The position numbers and the translations under genes were made by a program. Below, one piece after another: positions 8,208 through 16,554 of a stretch of 58,165 bases of DNA (the first letter of the stretch is position 1; each line of letters starts with the position of its first letter). The notes below the pieces were generated by a model. It was not told the origin of the DNA. It searched no databases and saw only the letters and a program-made list of their open reading frames with translations. The stretch comes from Gammaproteobacteria bacterium (GTDB lineage Bacteria > Pseudomonadota > Gammaproteobacteria > Pseudomonadales > Azotimanducaceae): contig JABGTE010000117.1 in the NCBI GenBank assembly GCA_018647445.1, positions 1 through 58,165 on the forward strand. Direction: 5' to 3'.

Positions 8208-8686
8208 AACTTTGTCGACAAGACGCGGTTGAGATCCTCCAGCGCTACCCGGTCAATGTCACTAAAATTTTGGAAGTGAATGCTGTCAATATCGAGCACG
8301 CCAACAACTTGATTCTGCACAATGATTGGGACCACGATCTCCGACTTCGAGGCGCTTGAGCAGGCGATGTGCCCGGGAAAGTCATCAACGTTGTCAACAA
8401 TGATGGTTTTGCGTTGTGCCCAACTTTGCCCGCAAACGCCTTGGCCCTGCTTGATTCGGGTGCAAGCGATGGGGCCTTGAAACGGCCCAAGCACCAACTC
8501 GTCGTGTTTCACCAGATAAAAGCCAGCCCAAAGCACGTTTAAGCCTTGAAAGAGGCCCGCGGCGGTATTGGCAAGACTCGCAATCAGATCGTCTTCACCT
8601 TGAATCAGGACTTCGATTTGAGGGATGAGCGCTTGATAGCACTTGGCACGATCCTGTGTTTCAGGGAGGATGAGGGTCTCGGTCAT
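8204..8686 (-). CDS. msrC: free methionine-(R)-sulfoxide reductase (GAF type)
   Basis: A 160-residue single GAF-domain protein matching fRMsr (E. coli YebR/MsrC), which reduces free methionine-R-sulfoxide using thioredoxin. All three expected cysteines are present: Cys75 in GPIACTRI, Cys85 in GVCGQSW and Cys109 in PGHIACSSAS. They are followed by SEIVVPI and GVLDIDS, as in the family. It acts in the cytoplasm in oxidative-stress repair. It is divergent from purL, with 94 bp between the two starts, and convergent with tadA. The start at 8686 gives the usual family length. Confidence 0.9.
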   Translation of the reverse strand: MTETLILPETQDRAKCYQALIPQIEVLIQGEDDLIASLANTAAGLFQGLNVLWAGFYLVKHDELVLGPFQGPIACTRIKQGQGVCGQSWAQRKTIIVDNVDDFPGHIACSSASKSEIVVPIIVQNQVVGVLDIDSIHFQNFSDIDRVALEDLNRVLSTKF

Positions 8687-8725
8687 AATTTATCCCCTTT
8701 TTGAGCGGTCGATTGCAGCAAGTCA

Positions 8726-8754
8726 TGTGACCGTGGGCAAAGCGCGGCTATAAT
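8726..8754 (+). promoter_or_regulatory. candidate purL promoter
   Basis: A consensus -10 hexamer TATAAT is at 8749-8754, 26 bp before the purL start. The best -35 (TGTGAC, 8726-8731, spacer 17) is poor. A purR-like operator was not recognised. The call rests mainly on the perfect -10. Confidence 0.35.
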
Positions 8755-8780
8755 AAGGTTTTTCTCTAAATGGCGACAGC

Positions 8781-11700
8781 ATGCTTTATATACCTGGTCA
8801 AAAGGCGCTTTCAGCATTTCGAACAGAAAAGCTCCAAGCAAAAATCCAAACGTCGGGGTTATCGTTCGTTTTAGAAGAGACCCAGTATGAATACTTTTTG
8901 GAGACCTCAAGCAACCTGACGAGTGAGATGCAGGGACAGCTTAATGCGCTATTGGATGCAGGCGTTGAGCCAAACCCGCGCTTAACCAGATTTGAGTTAT
9001 TTGTTGTGCCTCGGCTCGGAACCTTGTCACCCTGGCGCTCAAAGGCGACTGAAATTGCGAACATTTGTGGGCTCACAGCGGTGCAGCACTTAGAACGCGG
9101 GATCCGATATGCGTTCTCGATTGAAGGCGCCGCGGCGGTGTCCAAGGCGGATCAGGAAACCCTGGCAGCACTGCTCTTTGATCCTATGACGGAATCAGTC
9201 TTAACCGAGCGTTCAGCAGCCCAGCAATTGTTTGAGCGATTACCGCCGCAGCCTGGTAAGGCTATTGCCCTTTTGGAAACCGGTGTCGGCGCCATTGAGC
9301 GCGCCAATGTGGACTTAGGGTTGGCGCTGGCCGAGGATGAAATTGACTATCTGAAAGCTGCGTTTGAAAATCTGGACCGAAACCCAACCGACGTTGAATT
9401 AATGATGTTTGCTCAGGCAAACTCTGAACACTGTCGGCATAAAATCTTTAAAGCCGATTGGACTGTAGATGGCGAGGTGCGCGCTCACAGTCTGATGGAT
9501 ATGATCCAGAATACCTATGATGAAACTGCAGGCCGCGGGGTATTAAGCGCTTATAGTGACAATGCCTCGGTGATTGAAGGATCGGTTTCTGATCGATTTT
9601 ATCCAGACCCTGAAACCGGTGTTTTTGGGTATCGGGCTGAGCAAACACCAATTTTAATGAAGGTTGAAACCCACAACCATCCAACGGCCATTGCGCCGTT
9701 CCCTGGCGCCGCCACAGGGGCAGGCGGGGAAATTCGGGACGAAGGGGCTGTGGGCCGTGGTTCAAAACCCAAGGCTGGCTTGATTGGGTTTACGGTTTCT
9801 AATCTGAAAATCCCCAACGCTCCTGCGCCTTGGGAGACAGACTTTGGCTTACCTGCCCGAATTGCGTCGCCCTTAGCCATTATGCTGGAGGGCCCGATTG
9901 GGGGGGCAGCGTTTAATAACGAGTTTGGGCGCCCCAACCTGGCAGGGTATTTTCGGTCATTTGAAATGACACTGGCGGGCGAGCGTTGGGGTTACCATAA
10001 GCCGATCATGATTGCGGGGGGTATGGGTAATATTCGACCGGATCATGTAGATAAGGGCGCCATTGAGCCTGGAGACGCGTTGGTGGTTTTGGGTGGTCCA
10101 GCGATGTTAATTGGTCTAGGTGGTGGTGCGGCCTCATCGATTGCAACGGGCACGGGTGACGCGGATCTGGATTTTGCGAGTGTTCAGCGGGGTAATCCCG
10201 AAATCGAGCACCGCTGTCAGGAGGTAATTGATCGTTGCTGGCAGCTCGGGTCTAACAATCCGATTCGATTTATTCATGATGTGGGCGCTGGAGGCTTGTC
10301 GAACGCTTTGCCCGAGCTGGTTAAAGATGGGGGTTGTGGCGGCGCCTTCGATTTGCGGGCGATTCCGAGTGCCGAGTCGAAGCTGTCACCATTGGAGCTC
10401 TGGTGTAACGAGGCGCAGGAGCGGTATGTGCTGGCGATTGGCCCCGATCAGCTTCAACAATTCCTGTTTTTGTGCGAGCGGGAACGCTGTCCAGTTGCAG
10501 TTGTCGGGCGAGCTGTCCAAGCACCGCATCTGACCGTTGAGGATCCGTTGTTTGAAGATCAACCGGTTGATTTGCCGATGTCGGTGTTGTTTGGCAAGCC
10601 GCCAAAGTTGCATAAACGGGCAGCAAAGATCAAGCGCGATGCGCCAAGGATGCCACTAACCGCGACGCTCGATGAGGCGGTTGAGCGGGTGTTGGCTCAC
10701 CCCAGTGTCGGCAGCAAAAGCTTTTTAATTACCATTGGAGATCGCAGTGTTGGGGGGTTAGTGGCCCGGGATCAGATGGTGGGGCCGTGGCAAGTCCCGG
10801 TTTCGGATGTGGCGGTCACGGCTGCGGGCTTCAAAGACTGCGTGGGCGAAGCCATGGCGCTCGGGGAGCGAACCCCGCTTGCTGTGTTTAATGGGCCGGC
10901 ATCAGGTCGGATGGCTGTGGCGGAGGCCCTAACCAATTTGACGGCAGCGAGTATTGGTGCTTTGAGTCAAGTGAAGCTGTCGGCTAACTGGATGGCCGCC
11001 AGTGGTCATGCTGGCGAGGACGCGAGCCTTTATGAGACCGTTGAGGCGGTTGGGATGCAAATGTGTCCTGCGCTGGGTATCTGCATTCCAGTGGGGAAAG
11101 ACTCCATGTCGATGCAGACAAAATGGCGCCAAAACGGTGAGGACAAACAGGTCACGTCACCCGTGTCCTTAATTATTTCCGCATTTGCACCGGTTCTAGA
11201 CATTGCTCAGACCTTAACCCCTGAGCTCTCAAAACGGCCTAGCCGTTTGATCCTTTTAGAATTGCCTGGCGGGCATCGGCGGCTTGGCGGCGCGATTATT
11301 CAACAATGTTTTTCGTGCATGGATGCCGATGTGCCGGATGCGCAGGACTTTACAAGCCTCAAAGCCTTGTGGGAGGTCCTTCAAAATCCAGCGCTGCGCG
11401 CTACGATCCTCGCCTTACACGATCGCTCCGATGGTGGGTTGTTCACGACGTTAGTTGAGATGGCGTTTGCAGGACATTGTGGATTAACCCTCGAGGTGCC
11501 AAAGGACGAATCCTTATTACCGTTCCTTTTCAATGAAGAGATTGGGGTTGTGCTGCAGATTGAGTCTGCAAGTCTCAATCTGTGGACGCAAAGCCTGCAT
11601 GCTCGAGGCTTGCGTTGGTTCGACTTGGGCGCGCCGCAATCGGATCAGCAGGTTCAGATTTTCCAAGATTCTCGACAGGTCGCGTCCTTTGCGCGGGGCG

Positions 11701-12647
11701 CGCTTGCCCAGCTGTGGTCGACGGTTAGCTATCAATTGCAGGGGCTTCGCGATCATCCTGAGTGTGTTGAGGAGGCGTACGCAGCGCTTACAGATGATGC
11801 CGACCCTGGGCTGAACATGAGTTTGCCAGCAGGCGTGGCGGATGCTTTGTTAGCGCCGATGGTCAATCTAGGCGTAAAACCGAAGGTCGCGGTATTGCGC
11901 GAGCAGGGTGTTAACAGTCAAGTTGAAATGGCAGCCGCGTTTACGGCCGCAGGCTTTGACGCCGTCGATGTGCATATGAGTGATCTGATTAGTCGTCGTC
12001 GATCTTTGGACGGCTTTCAGGTGATCGCAGCGTGCGGCGGATTCTCCTACGGGGATGTTTTAGGCGCTGGGTCCGGTTGGGCCAAAAGTATTTTGATGAA
12101 CGCGGCGATTGCTGATCAGTTCGAGGCTTTTTTCCATCGTCCTGATACGTTGGCGTTAGGGGTTTGTAACGGGTGCCAAATGTTGTCTCAACTATCGGAT
12201 CTTATTCCTGGCGCTGAGAATTGGCCTCGCTTTGTCAGAAATCGCTCAGAGCAGTTTGAAGCCCGGTTCTCCATGGTTGAAGTAATGCCCAGTAACAGTC
12301 TGCTGCTAAAAGCCCTGGAGGGCGCCTTTTTACCGATTGTGGTTTCCCACGGTGAGGGGCGTGCCGAACTGTCGGACGCAGCAGCGATACAGCTCGCTGC
12401 TAAGCAACAAATTGTGATGCGGTTTGTTGGTAATGATGGCGCACCGACTCAGCGCTATCCGGCGAATCCGAATGGTTCGCCCGGTGGATTAACGGCGGTG
12501 GCGTCCATGGATGGCCGAGTTACGGCCATGATGCCGCATCCAGAGAGATCCTTCCGCGGAGCTCAATGGTCTTGGCGGCCGCAAGGTTTGGGTGATTTGA
12601 GCCCTTGGGCGATGATGTTTAAATCGGCGGCAACTTGGTTGCGCTAA
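8781..12647 (+). CDS. purL: phosphoribosylformylglycinamidine synthase PurL
   Basis: A 1288-residue large-type PurL (E. coli 1295). It makes FGAM from FGAR, ATP and glutamine in the fourth step of purine synthesis. In order: an N-terminal PurS-like domain, the linker, two ATP-binding synthetase halves (with [20 protein letters not shown] and [14 protein letters not shown]), and a C-terminal glutaminase. The nucleophile is Cys1129 in GVCNGCQML, with MPHPERSF at the end. The start at ATG 8781 ([18 protein letters not shown]) aligns with the E. coli N-terminus. No strong Shine-Dalgarno is visible. The gene stands alone and ends 4 bp inside the convergent NUDIX gene. No truncation or frameshift is seen. 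Confidence 0.97.
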   Translation: MLYIPGQKALSAFRTEKLQAKIQTSGLSFVLEETQYEYFLETSSNLTSEMQGQLNALLDAGVEPNPRLTRFELFVVPRLGTLSPWRSKATEIANICGLTAVQHLERGIRYAFSIEGAAAVSKADQETLAALLFDPMTESVLTERSAAQQLFERLPPQPGKAIALLETGVGAIERANVDLGLALAEDEIDYLKAAFENLDRNPTDVELMMFAQANSEHCRHKIFKADWTVDGEVRAHSLMDMIQNTYDETAGRGVLSAYSDNASVIEGSVSDRFYPDPETGVFGYRAEQTPILMKVETHNHPTAIAPFPGAATGAGGEIRDEGAVGRGSKPKAGLIGFTVSNLKIPNAPAPWETDFGLPARIASPLAIMLEGPIGGAAFNNEFGRPNLAGYFRSFEMTLAGERWGYHKPIMIAGGMGNIRPDHVDKGAIEPGDALVVLGGPAMLIGLGGGAASSIATGTGDADLDFASVQRGNPEIEHRCQEVIDRCWQLGSNNPIRFIHDVGAGGLSNALPELVKDGGCGGAFDLRAIPSAESKLSPLELWCNEAQERYVLAIGPDQLQQFLFLCERERCPVAVVGRAVQAPHLTVEDPLFEDQPVDLPMSVLFGKPPKLHKRAAKIKRDAPRMPLTATLDEAVERVLAHPSVGSKSFLITIGDRSVGGLVARDQMVGPWQVPVSDVAVTAAGFKDCVGEAMALGERTPLAVFNGPASGRMAVAEALTNLTAASIGALSQVKLSANWMAASGHAGEDASLYETVEAVGMQMCPALGICIPVGKDSMSMQTKWRQNGEDKQVTSPVSLIISAFAPVLDIAQTLTPELSKRPSRLILLELPGGHRRLGGAIIQQCFSCMDADVPDAQDFTSLKALWEVLQNPALRATILALHDRSDGGLFTTLVEMAFAGHCGLTLEVPKDESLLPFLFNEEIGVVLQIESASLNLWTQSLHARGLRWFDLGAPQSDQQVQIFQDSRQVASFARGALAQLWSTVSYQLQGLRDHPECVEEAYAALTDDADPGLNMSLPAGVADALLAPMVNLGVKPKVAVLREQGVNSQVEMAAAFTAAGFDAVDVHMSDLISRRRSLDGFQVIAACGGFSYGDVLGAGSGWAKSILMNAAIADQFEAFFHRPDTLALGVCNGCQMLSQLSDLIPGAENWPRFVRNRSEQFEARFSMVEVMPSNSLLLKALEGAFLPIVVSHGEGRAELSDAAAIQLAAKQQIVMRFVGNDGAPTQRYPANPNGSPGGLTAVASMDGRVTAMMPHPERSFRGAQWSWRPQGLGDLSPWAMMFKSAATWLR

Positions 12648-13189
12648 GCCGTTTTTGGCCGTGGGTCGATGGTGGCTTCGCGAGTGATGAAGACGCCTTG
12701 ACGTTGATCTGAAAAGAAATGCTCAAGCGTTTGGGTGATGGCCGCGAAGGAGAGTTCAGACCACGGGATATCGGCCTCTGCGAAGAGTTTGGTTTCAAGA
12801 CTCTCGATGCCCGAGAAAAAATCAAGATCCAGGAGGCTTGCTTTATAAAAAACATAGACCTGGGAAATATGCGGCAGGCTGAAAATGGTATAGAGCGTAT
12901 CGATCGAAACTCGGGCGTTGGCCTCTTCTAAGGTTTCTCGCATGGCACCCTGTGAGATAGACTCTCCGTTTTCGAGAAACCCGGCGGGCAGAGTCCATTT
13001 CCCATAACGTGGTTCGATCGCACGTCTGCATAAAAGGACTTGGTCGCCATACACAGGGATGCATCCCGCGATGATTCTAGGATTTTGATAATGGATGACA
13101 TCACAATGGCTGCAGACAAAGCGTTGCCGCGTATCACCATCGGGTGTTTTCAGAGCGACAGTGCCGCCGCATTGGCTACAATATTTCAT
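12644..13189 (-). CDS. zinc-ribbon NUDIX hydrolase
   Basis: A 181-residue protein with an N-terminal zinc ribbon (Cys4, Cys7, Cys26, Cys29) and a NUDIX domain. The Nudix box begins at Gly70 with Glu76 and the REx2EE core Arg84-Glu89; the final Gly of the consensus is Asn91. This layout resembles NudC-like NAD/ADP-ribose pyrophosphatases, but it lacks the long N-terminal NudC domain, so the substrate is left open. It is convergent with purL (4-bp overlap). Its 5' end faces the second NUDIX gene, which reads the other way. Confidence 0.82.
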   Translation of the reverse strand: MKYCSQCGGTVALKTPDGDTRQRFVCSHCDVIHYQNPRIIAGCIPVYGDQVLLCRRAIEPRYGKWTLPAGFLENGESISQGAMRETLEEANARVSIDTLYTIFSLPHISQVYVFYKASLLDLDFFSGIESLETKLFAEADIPWSELSFAAITQTLEHFFSDQRQGVFITREATIDPRPKTA

Positions 13190-13239
13190 GGGTCAATGAT
13201 AAAGGTTTGTGCTCCGGCTTCACAGCGGTGCAAGCCACT

Positions 13240-13812
13240 ATGATGACTTTGTTGCGATCAAGGCTCCGGGCGCTGCGCCTCAGCCCGCGCCCGGATCAGT
13301 ATCGTGATCGAGCCGATGCGGCGGTTATGGTCTTGATACGGTTAGGCTTGACGCCCACCGTTGTTCTGACAGTTCGAGCGAGTGCTTTGTCTTCTCACGC
13401 TGGAGAAGTGGCGCTCCCTGGCGGCAAGCGGGACTTAAACGATGTGGATCTTGCTGCGACGGCACGACGGGAAACCGTTGAAGAATTGGGCATTGCAGAA
13501 GATCAGATTGAGTTGATTGGCGAGTTGCCTGGACTCATCTCCAAGCATGGTCTTTGGGTCACCCCCTTCGTTTCGGTGATGCCGGAAACGGCTTTGTTTC
13601 AGCCCAATCAAGATGAAGTCAGTGACGTTTTTGAGGTGCCTCTTGCTTGGCTCGAAAAAGATGTAAGAGTTGCTACTGAACGTTTGACACGTCAAGGTGT
13701 GGTTCAAATGGCGCCGATTTATGAATTTGATGGGTATCGAATTTGGGGTTTAACGGCGCTGATCTTGTTAGATTTTCTAACCCTTGCATTGAAGCCCATG
13801 GATAGCGCGTAA
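13240..13812 (+). CDS. NUDIX hydrolase, coenzyme A pyrophosphatase type
   Basis: A 190-residue NUDIX protein of the NudL/YeaB type, which splits CoA into 3',5'-ADP and phosphopantetheine. It has an ALSSHAGEVALPGGKRDLND stretch, equivalent to the CoA-specific 'SHaGqvaFPGG' signature, running directly into the Nudix box with RRETVEELG. The frame is open upstream to 13144, but that part overlaps the divergent NUDIX gene. Starting at ATG 13240 (or 13243) leaves a 50-bp divergent gap and gives the usual length. No clear ribosome site is visible. Confidence 0.83.
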   Translation: MMTLLRSRLRALRLSPRPDQYRDRADAAVMVLIRLGLTPTVVLTVRASALSSHAGEVALPGGKRDLNDVDLAATARRETVEELGIAEDQIELIGELPGLISKHGLWVTPFVSVMPETALFQPNQDEVSDVFEVPLAWLEKDVRVATERLTRQGVVQMAPIYEFDGYRIWGLTALILLDFLTLALKPMDSA

Positions 13813-13849
13813 TACTTGATGATTTCATCGATGAACAAAAGGAGTACTG

Positions 13850-14368
13850 ATGATTTATAAGCTGGATGACTTGAGTCCCGAAATTCATACTGACACTTGG
13901 GTTGCCGAGAGTGCCACCGTGGTTGGTCAAGTCGTTTTGGCGGCGGGGGTAAGCGTTTGGTTTAACGCGGTTTTGAGGGCAGAGAATGCCGCCATTCACA
14001 TAGGTGAAGATTCGAATATACAAGATGGCTCTGTATTGCATGTTGACCCTGGGATGCCATTAACGATCGGCAAACGGGTCACCATTGGCCATAAGGTGAT
14101 GCTCCATGGTTGTACCATCGGTGATGAGTCGCTGATAGGAATAAATGCGGTGGTGCTAAATGGAGCCAAAATTGGGAAAAATTGTCTGATCGGCGCGAAT
14201 GCGCTGATTCCAGAGGGCAAAGACATTCCGGATGGGTCGCTGGTCATGGGCTCGCCGGGTAAAATCGTTCGGACCTTAACGCCGGAGCAGATGCAGGGCT
14301 TAAAGCTGAGCGCCCAGCATTACGTGGATAATTCTCGACGATACAAGCACGGTTTGATTGCTGTGTAA
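13850..14368 (+). CDS. gamma-carbonic anhydrase-like hexapeptide protein
   Basis: A 172-residue left-handed beta-helix protein of the YrdA/PaaY/CaiE group. Repeated hexapeptides run from about residue 15 to 140 (for example [23 protein letters not shown]). Zinc-ligand histidines are seen in SVLHVD and in GHKVMLHG. The C-terminal helix follows [12 protein letters not shown]. Some relatives are weak carbonic anhydrases or thioesterases; the activity here is not known. AAGGAG at 13839-13844 sits 5 nt before ATG, a strong ribosome site. Confidence 0.85.
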   Translation: MIYKLDDLSPEIHTDTWVAESATVVGQVVLAAGVSVWFNAVLRAENAAIHIGEDSNIQDGSVLHVDPGMPLTIGKRVTIGHKVMLHGCTIGDESLIGINAVVLNGAKIGKNCLIGANALIPEGKDIPDGSLVMGSPGKIVRTLTPEQMQGLKLSAQHYVDNSRRYKHGLIAV

Positions 14369-14382
14369 AATAGCGGTAAGGC

Positions 14383-14411
14383 TTGGCATCATGGTCGCTC
14401 GGGGTTATATT
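14383..14411 (+). promoter_or_regulatory. sigma-70 promoter of the leuA leader
   Basis: TTGGCA (14383-14388) and TATATT (14406-14411) each match consensus at five of six positions and are separated by exactly 17 bp. Transcription would start near 14418, about 35 nt before the leader peptide and 210 nt before leuA. Confidence 0.65.
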
Positions 14412-14452
14412 GCTATTTTGTTCTGACGGTTCTCCTAGGTTTACTTGGTACG

Positions 14453-14548
14453 ATGATGCAAAAGCGCTCCATCAACGAAAACCTGCTGCGCGATCTTGCG
14501 CCCCTTCTGCTATGCGGTTTACTAGGTCTGCTACGACTGCCGTTGTAG
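14453..14548 (+). CDS. leucine-rich leader peptide upstream of leuA
   Basis: A 31-codon open frame from ATG 14453 (a second ATG follows at 14456) to TAG 14546-14548. Twelve codons are leucine, at positions 11, 12, 15, 18-20, 23, 24, 26, 27, 29 and 31, using CTG, CTA, CTT, TTA and TTG. It lies between a good promoter and leuA, and its last codons fall in a hairpin. This is the arrangement of leader peptides that sense charged tRNA-Leu by ribosome stalling. The gene has no strong Shine-Dalgarno, as is common for leaders. The peptide is recognised by context and composition, not by family similarity. Confidence 0.8.
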   Translation: MMQKRSINENLLRDLAPLLLCGLLGLLRLPL

Positions 14549-14627
14549 GCGGCCAGTACCAATTCCTACATCGTTTGAAATCTATCGGCTGCATCAGCCG
14601 ACCAATACCAATAGATCGAGATCAAAC
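14531..14627 (+). promoter_or_regulatory. leuA leader attenuator structure
   Basis: Competing stems can be drawn. Stem 1: CTACGAC (14531-14537) with GTTGTAG (14542-14548, one G-U pair) covers the last leader codons. Stem 2: TGTAGG (14544-14549) with CCTACA (14565-14570) excludes stem 1. Stem 3: GTTTGA (14573-14578) with TCAAAC (14622-14627), extended by ATCTAT/ATAGAT and capped by the perfect TCGGCTG/CAGCCGA hairpin (14585-14601). Stem 3 buries the GAG that serves as the leuA ribosome site. There is no U-tract, so control may be at translation or through Rho rather than by an intrinsic terminator. Confidence 0.6.
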
Positions 14628-14630
14628 ACT

Positions 14631-16340
14631 ATGAGTTCTAACACCAATCAATTGTCAAAGTTGGCGGACCAGAAGGTCATGCCCTATCAAAAATACAAGC
14701 CTTTTAAGGCCATTGGACTGAAAGATCGAACCTGGCCTGATCAGGTTATTGAACGGGCCCCGAGATGGTGTAGCGTAGATCTGCGTGATGGCAATCAGGC
14801 GTTGATTGAGCCTATGACCCCGAGTGAAAAACAATCGATGTATGATTTGCTTTTGGGGATTGGCTTTAAGGAGATCGAAGTTGGTTTCCCGGCGGCGTCT
14901 CAAACTGATTTTGATTTTGTTCGCAAAATTATTGATGAGGGATTGATTCCTGAAGATGTGACTATTCAGGTTTTGTGTCAGGCAAGAGAAGACTTGATCA
15001 CGCGGACCATCGAGGCTGTCTCCGGCGCCAAGCGGGTGATCTTTCACTTATACAATTCAACCTCAACCCTCCAAAGACGGGTTGTCTTTGGCATGAGTCA
15101 ACCTGAAATTATTGGTCTTGCGACCCGCGCGACCGAGATGGTCAAACGGTATACGCAGCCTCTGGTGGATGCGGGAACCGATGTGGTGCTTGAATACTCT
15201 CCGGAAAGTTATACCGCTACCGAAATGGATTTTGCGGTTGAGATTTGTACGGCCGTTATGGAAGCCTGGGGTCCAACGCCGGATAAAAAGATAATTTTGA
15301 ATCTACCAGCGACCGTTGAAATGGCGACGCCCAATATTTATGCGGATCAACTCGAGTACTTCATGCGCGCCTTGCCGAATCGCGATGCTGCGGTGATTAG
15401 CTTGCACACCCATAATGATCGCGGGACCGGTGTTGCGGCCTCGGAGCTCGGATTAATGGCTGGCGCCGACCGAATCGAGGGAACTTTGTTTGGCAATGGC
15501 GAGCGAACCGGCAATTGCGACATTATTACGATGGCGATGAATCTTTTTTCACAGGGCGTTGATCCCGAGTTGTATTTGACGGACATGGCACGGATCGTTG
15601 CTGTATCTGAAGCCTGTACCAAGATTCCGGTCCATGTTCGCCAACCCTATGCCGGCGAGTTGGTGTTTACGGCATTTTCGGGCTCGCATCAGGATGCAAT
15701 CCGAAAGGGGATGAATCATGTCGAGTCGGGTTCAGATGGTGCCTGGGAAGTGCCTTATCTGCCCATCGATCCGGCAGATGTTGGTGGCTCTTATCGTGAA
15801 ACGGTTCGGGTCAATAGCCAGTCAGGGAAGGGCGGTGTTGCTTTTATCTTGGAGAATTACTTCGATGTCCACCTGCCGCGCGAGCTATTGCTTGAGCTTA
15901 GTCCGCTGGTCCAGAAAGAGTCTGAGGCCGATGGCGGCGAACTGAAGCCTGCTCGGATTTGGGAGTCTTTTGTACGCGAGTTGGTCGAGGTGACGGGACC
16001 CTATCAATTAATCGACTATGAGGTTAGATCCGTTGGCGGGGAGCGTGAGCATTGCGTGGCGCGGGTTCAGGTGGCCGAGAACGAAATTAAAATTGAAGGC
16101 GAAGGCACTGGGCCAATTGATGCTTTTGTGAACGCGCTGACCTCAACGTTGAACGAGTCCATCAACGTGGTGGACTATCAAGAATATGCCCTTAATGAGG
16201 GCAGTCAAGCGAAGGCGATCAGTATCATTAAGATTGCCGACTCAAAAGCAAATAAATGCTTCGGTGTAGGGATTAGCCCAAACACAACCACGGCAGCCTT
16301 TAAATCCATCATCGCGGCTTTGAATAGGCTATGGCGCTAA
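14631..16340 (+). CDS. leuA: 2-isopropylmalate synthase, LeuA type 2
   Basis: A 569-residue enzyme that condenses acetyl-CoA with 2-oxoisovalerate, the first committed step of leucine synthesis. It is the longer 'type 2' form found in Pseudomonas and actinobacteria, beginning with MPYQKYKPF a few residues in. The HMGL-like TIM barrel has WCSVDLRDGNQAL near the N-terminus and the metal-binding HTHNDRGTG. The C-terminal regulatory (leucine-feedback) domain includes VGGEREHCVARVQV and GTGPIDAFVNAL. ATG 14631 is preceded by only a weak CGAG, itself inside the leader stem. No leuBCD genes are nearby. A hairpin at 16449-16466 probably ends the transcript. Confidence 0.96.
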   Translation: MSSNTNQLSKLADQKVMPYQKYKPFKAIGLKDRTWPDQVIERAPRWCSVDLRDGNQALIEPMTPSEKQSMYDLLLGIGFKEIEVGFPAASQTDFDFVRKIIDEGLIPEDVTIQVLCQAREDLITRTIEAVSGAKRVIFHLYNSTSTLQRRVVFGMSQPEIIGLATRATEMVKRYTQPLVDAGTDVVLEYSPESYTATEMDFAVEICTAVMEAWGPTPDKKIILNLPATVEMATPNIYADQLEYFMRALPNRDAAVISLHTHNDRGTGVAASELGLMAGADRIEGTLFGNGERTGNCDIITMAMNLFSQGVDPELYLTDMARIVAVSEACTKIPVHVRQPYAGELVFTAFSGSHQDAIRKGMNHVESGSDGAWEVPYLPIDPADVGGSYRETVRVNSQSGKGGVAFILENYFDVHLPRELLLELSPLVQKESEADGGELKPARIWESFVRELVEVTGPYQLIDYEVRSVGGEREHCVARVQVAENEIKIEGEGTGPIDAFVNALTSTLNESINVVDYQEYALNEGSQAKAISIIKIADSKANKCFGVGISPNTTTAAFKSIIAALNRLWR

Positions 16341-16448
16341 AGCGAGCGTGATTACGCGTCACCTGGCGCAGGCTTATAAGCTCGATCACCGGGGGTAGTG
16401 CTCGGCAGCTTTGATGGTGCAAAGCATGGGGCCTGACAGCGAATGAGG

Positions 16449-16466
16449 GCCCGCTTTGCAGCGGGC
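16449..16466 (+). terminator. terminator-like hairpin after leuA
   Basis: GCCCGCT and AGCGGGC form a perfect 7-bp GC-rich stem with a TTGC loop, 109 bp after the leuA stop. Only two Ts follow, so efficiency is doubtful. Confidence 0.45.
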
Positions 16467-16554
16467 TTGATGGGCTCAACATGAGGGGCTGTTTGGTTGC
16501 TGTGAGGATCCGGAGTTGGACCGGACTTAACTGATTTCGATGAGAGGTGCGCCG

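Noticed and set aside
14383-14634. 83-aa frame overlapping the leuA leader
   Set aside because: In a different frame from the Leu-rich leader, with no ribosome site, and running over the regulatory hairpins.
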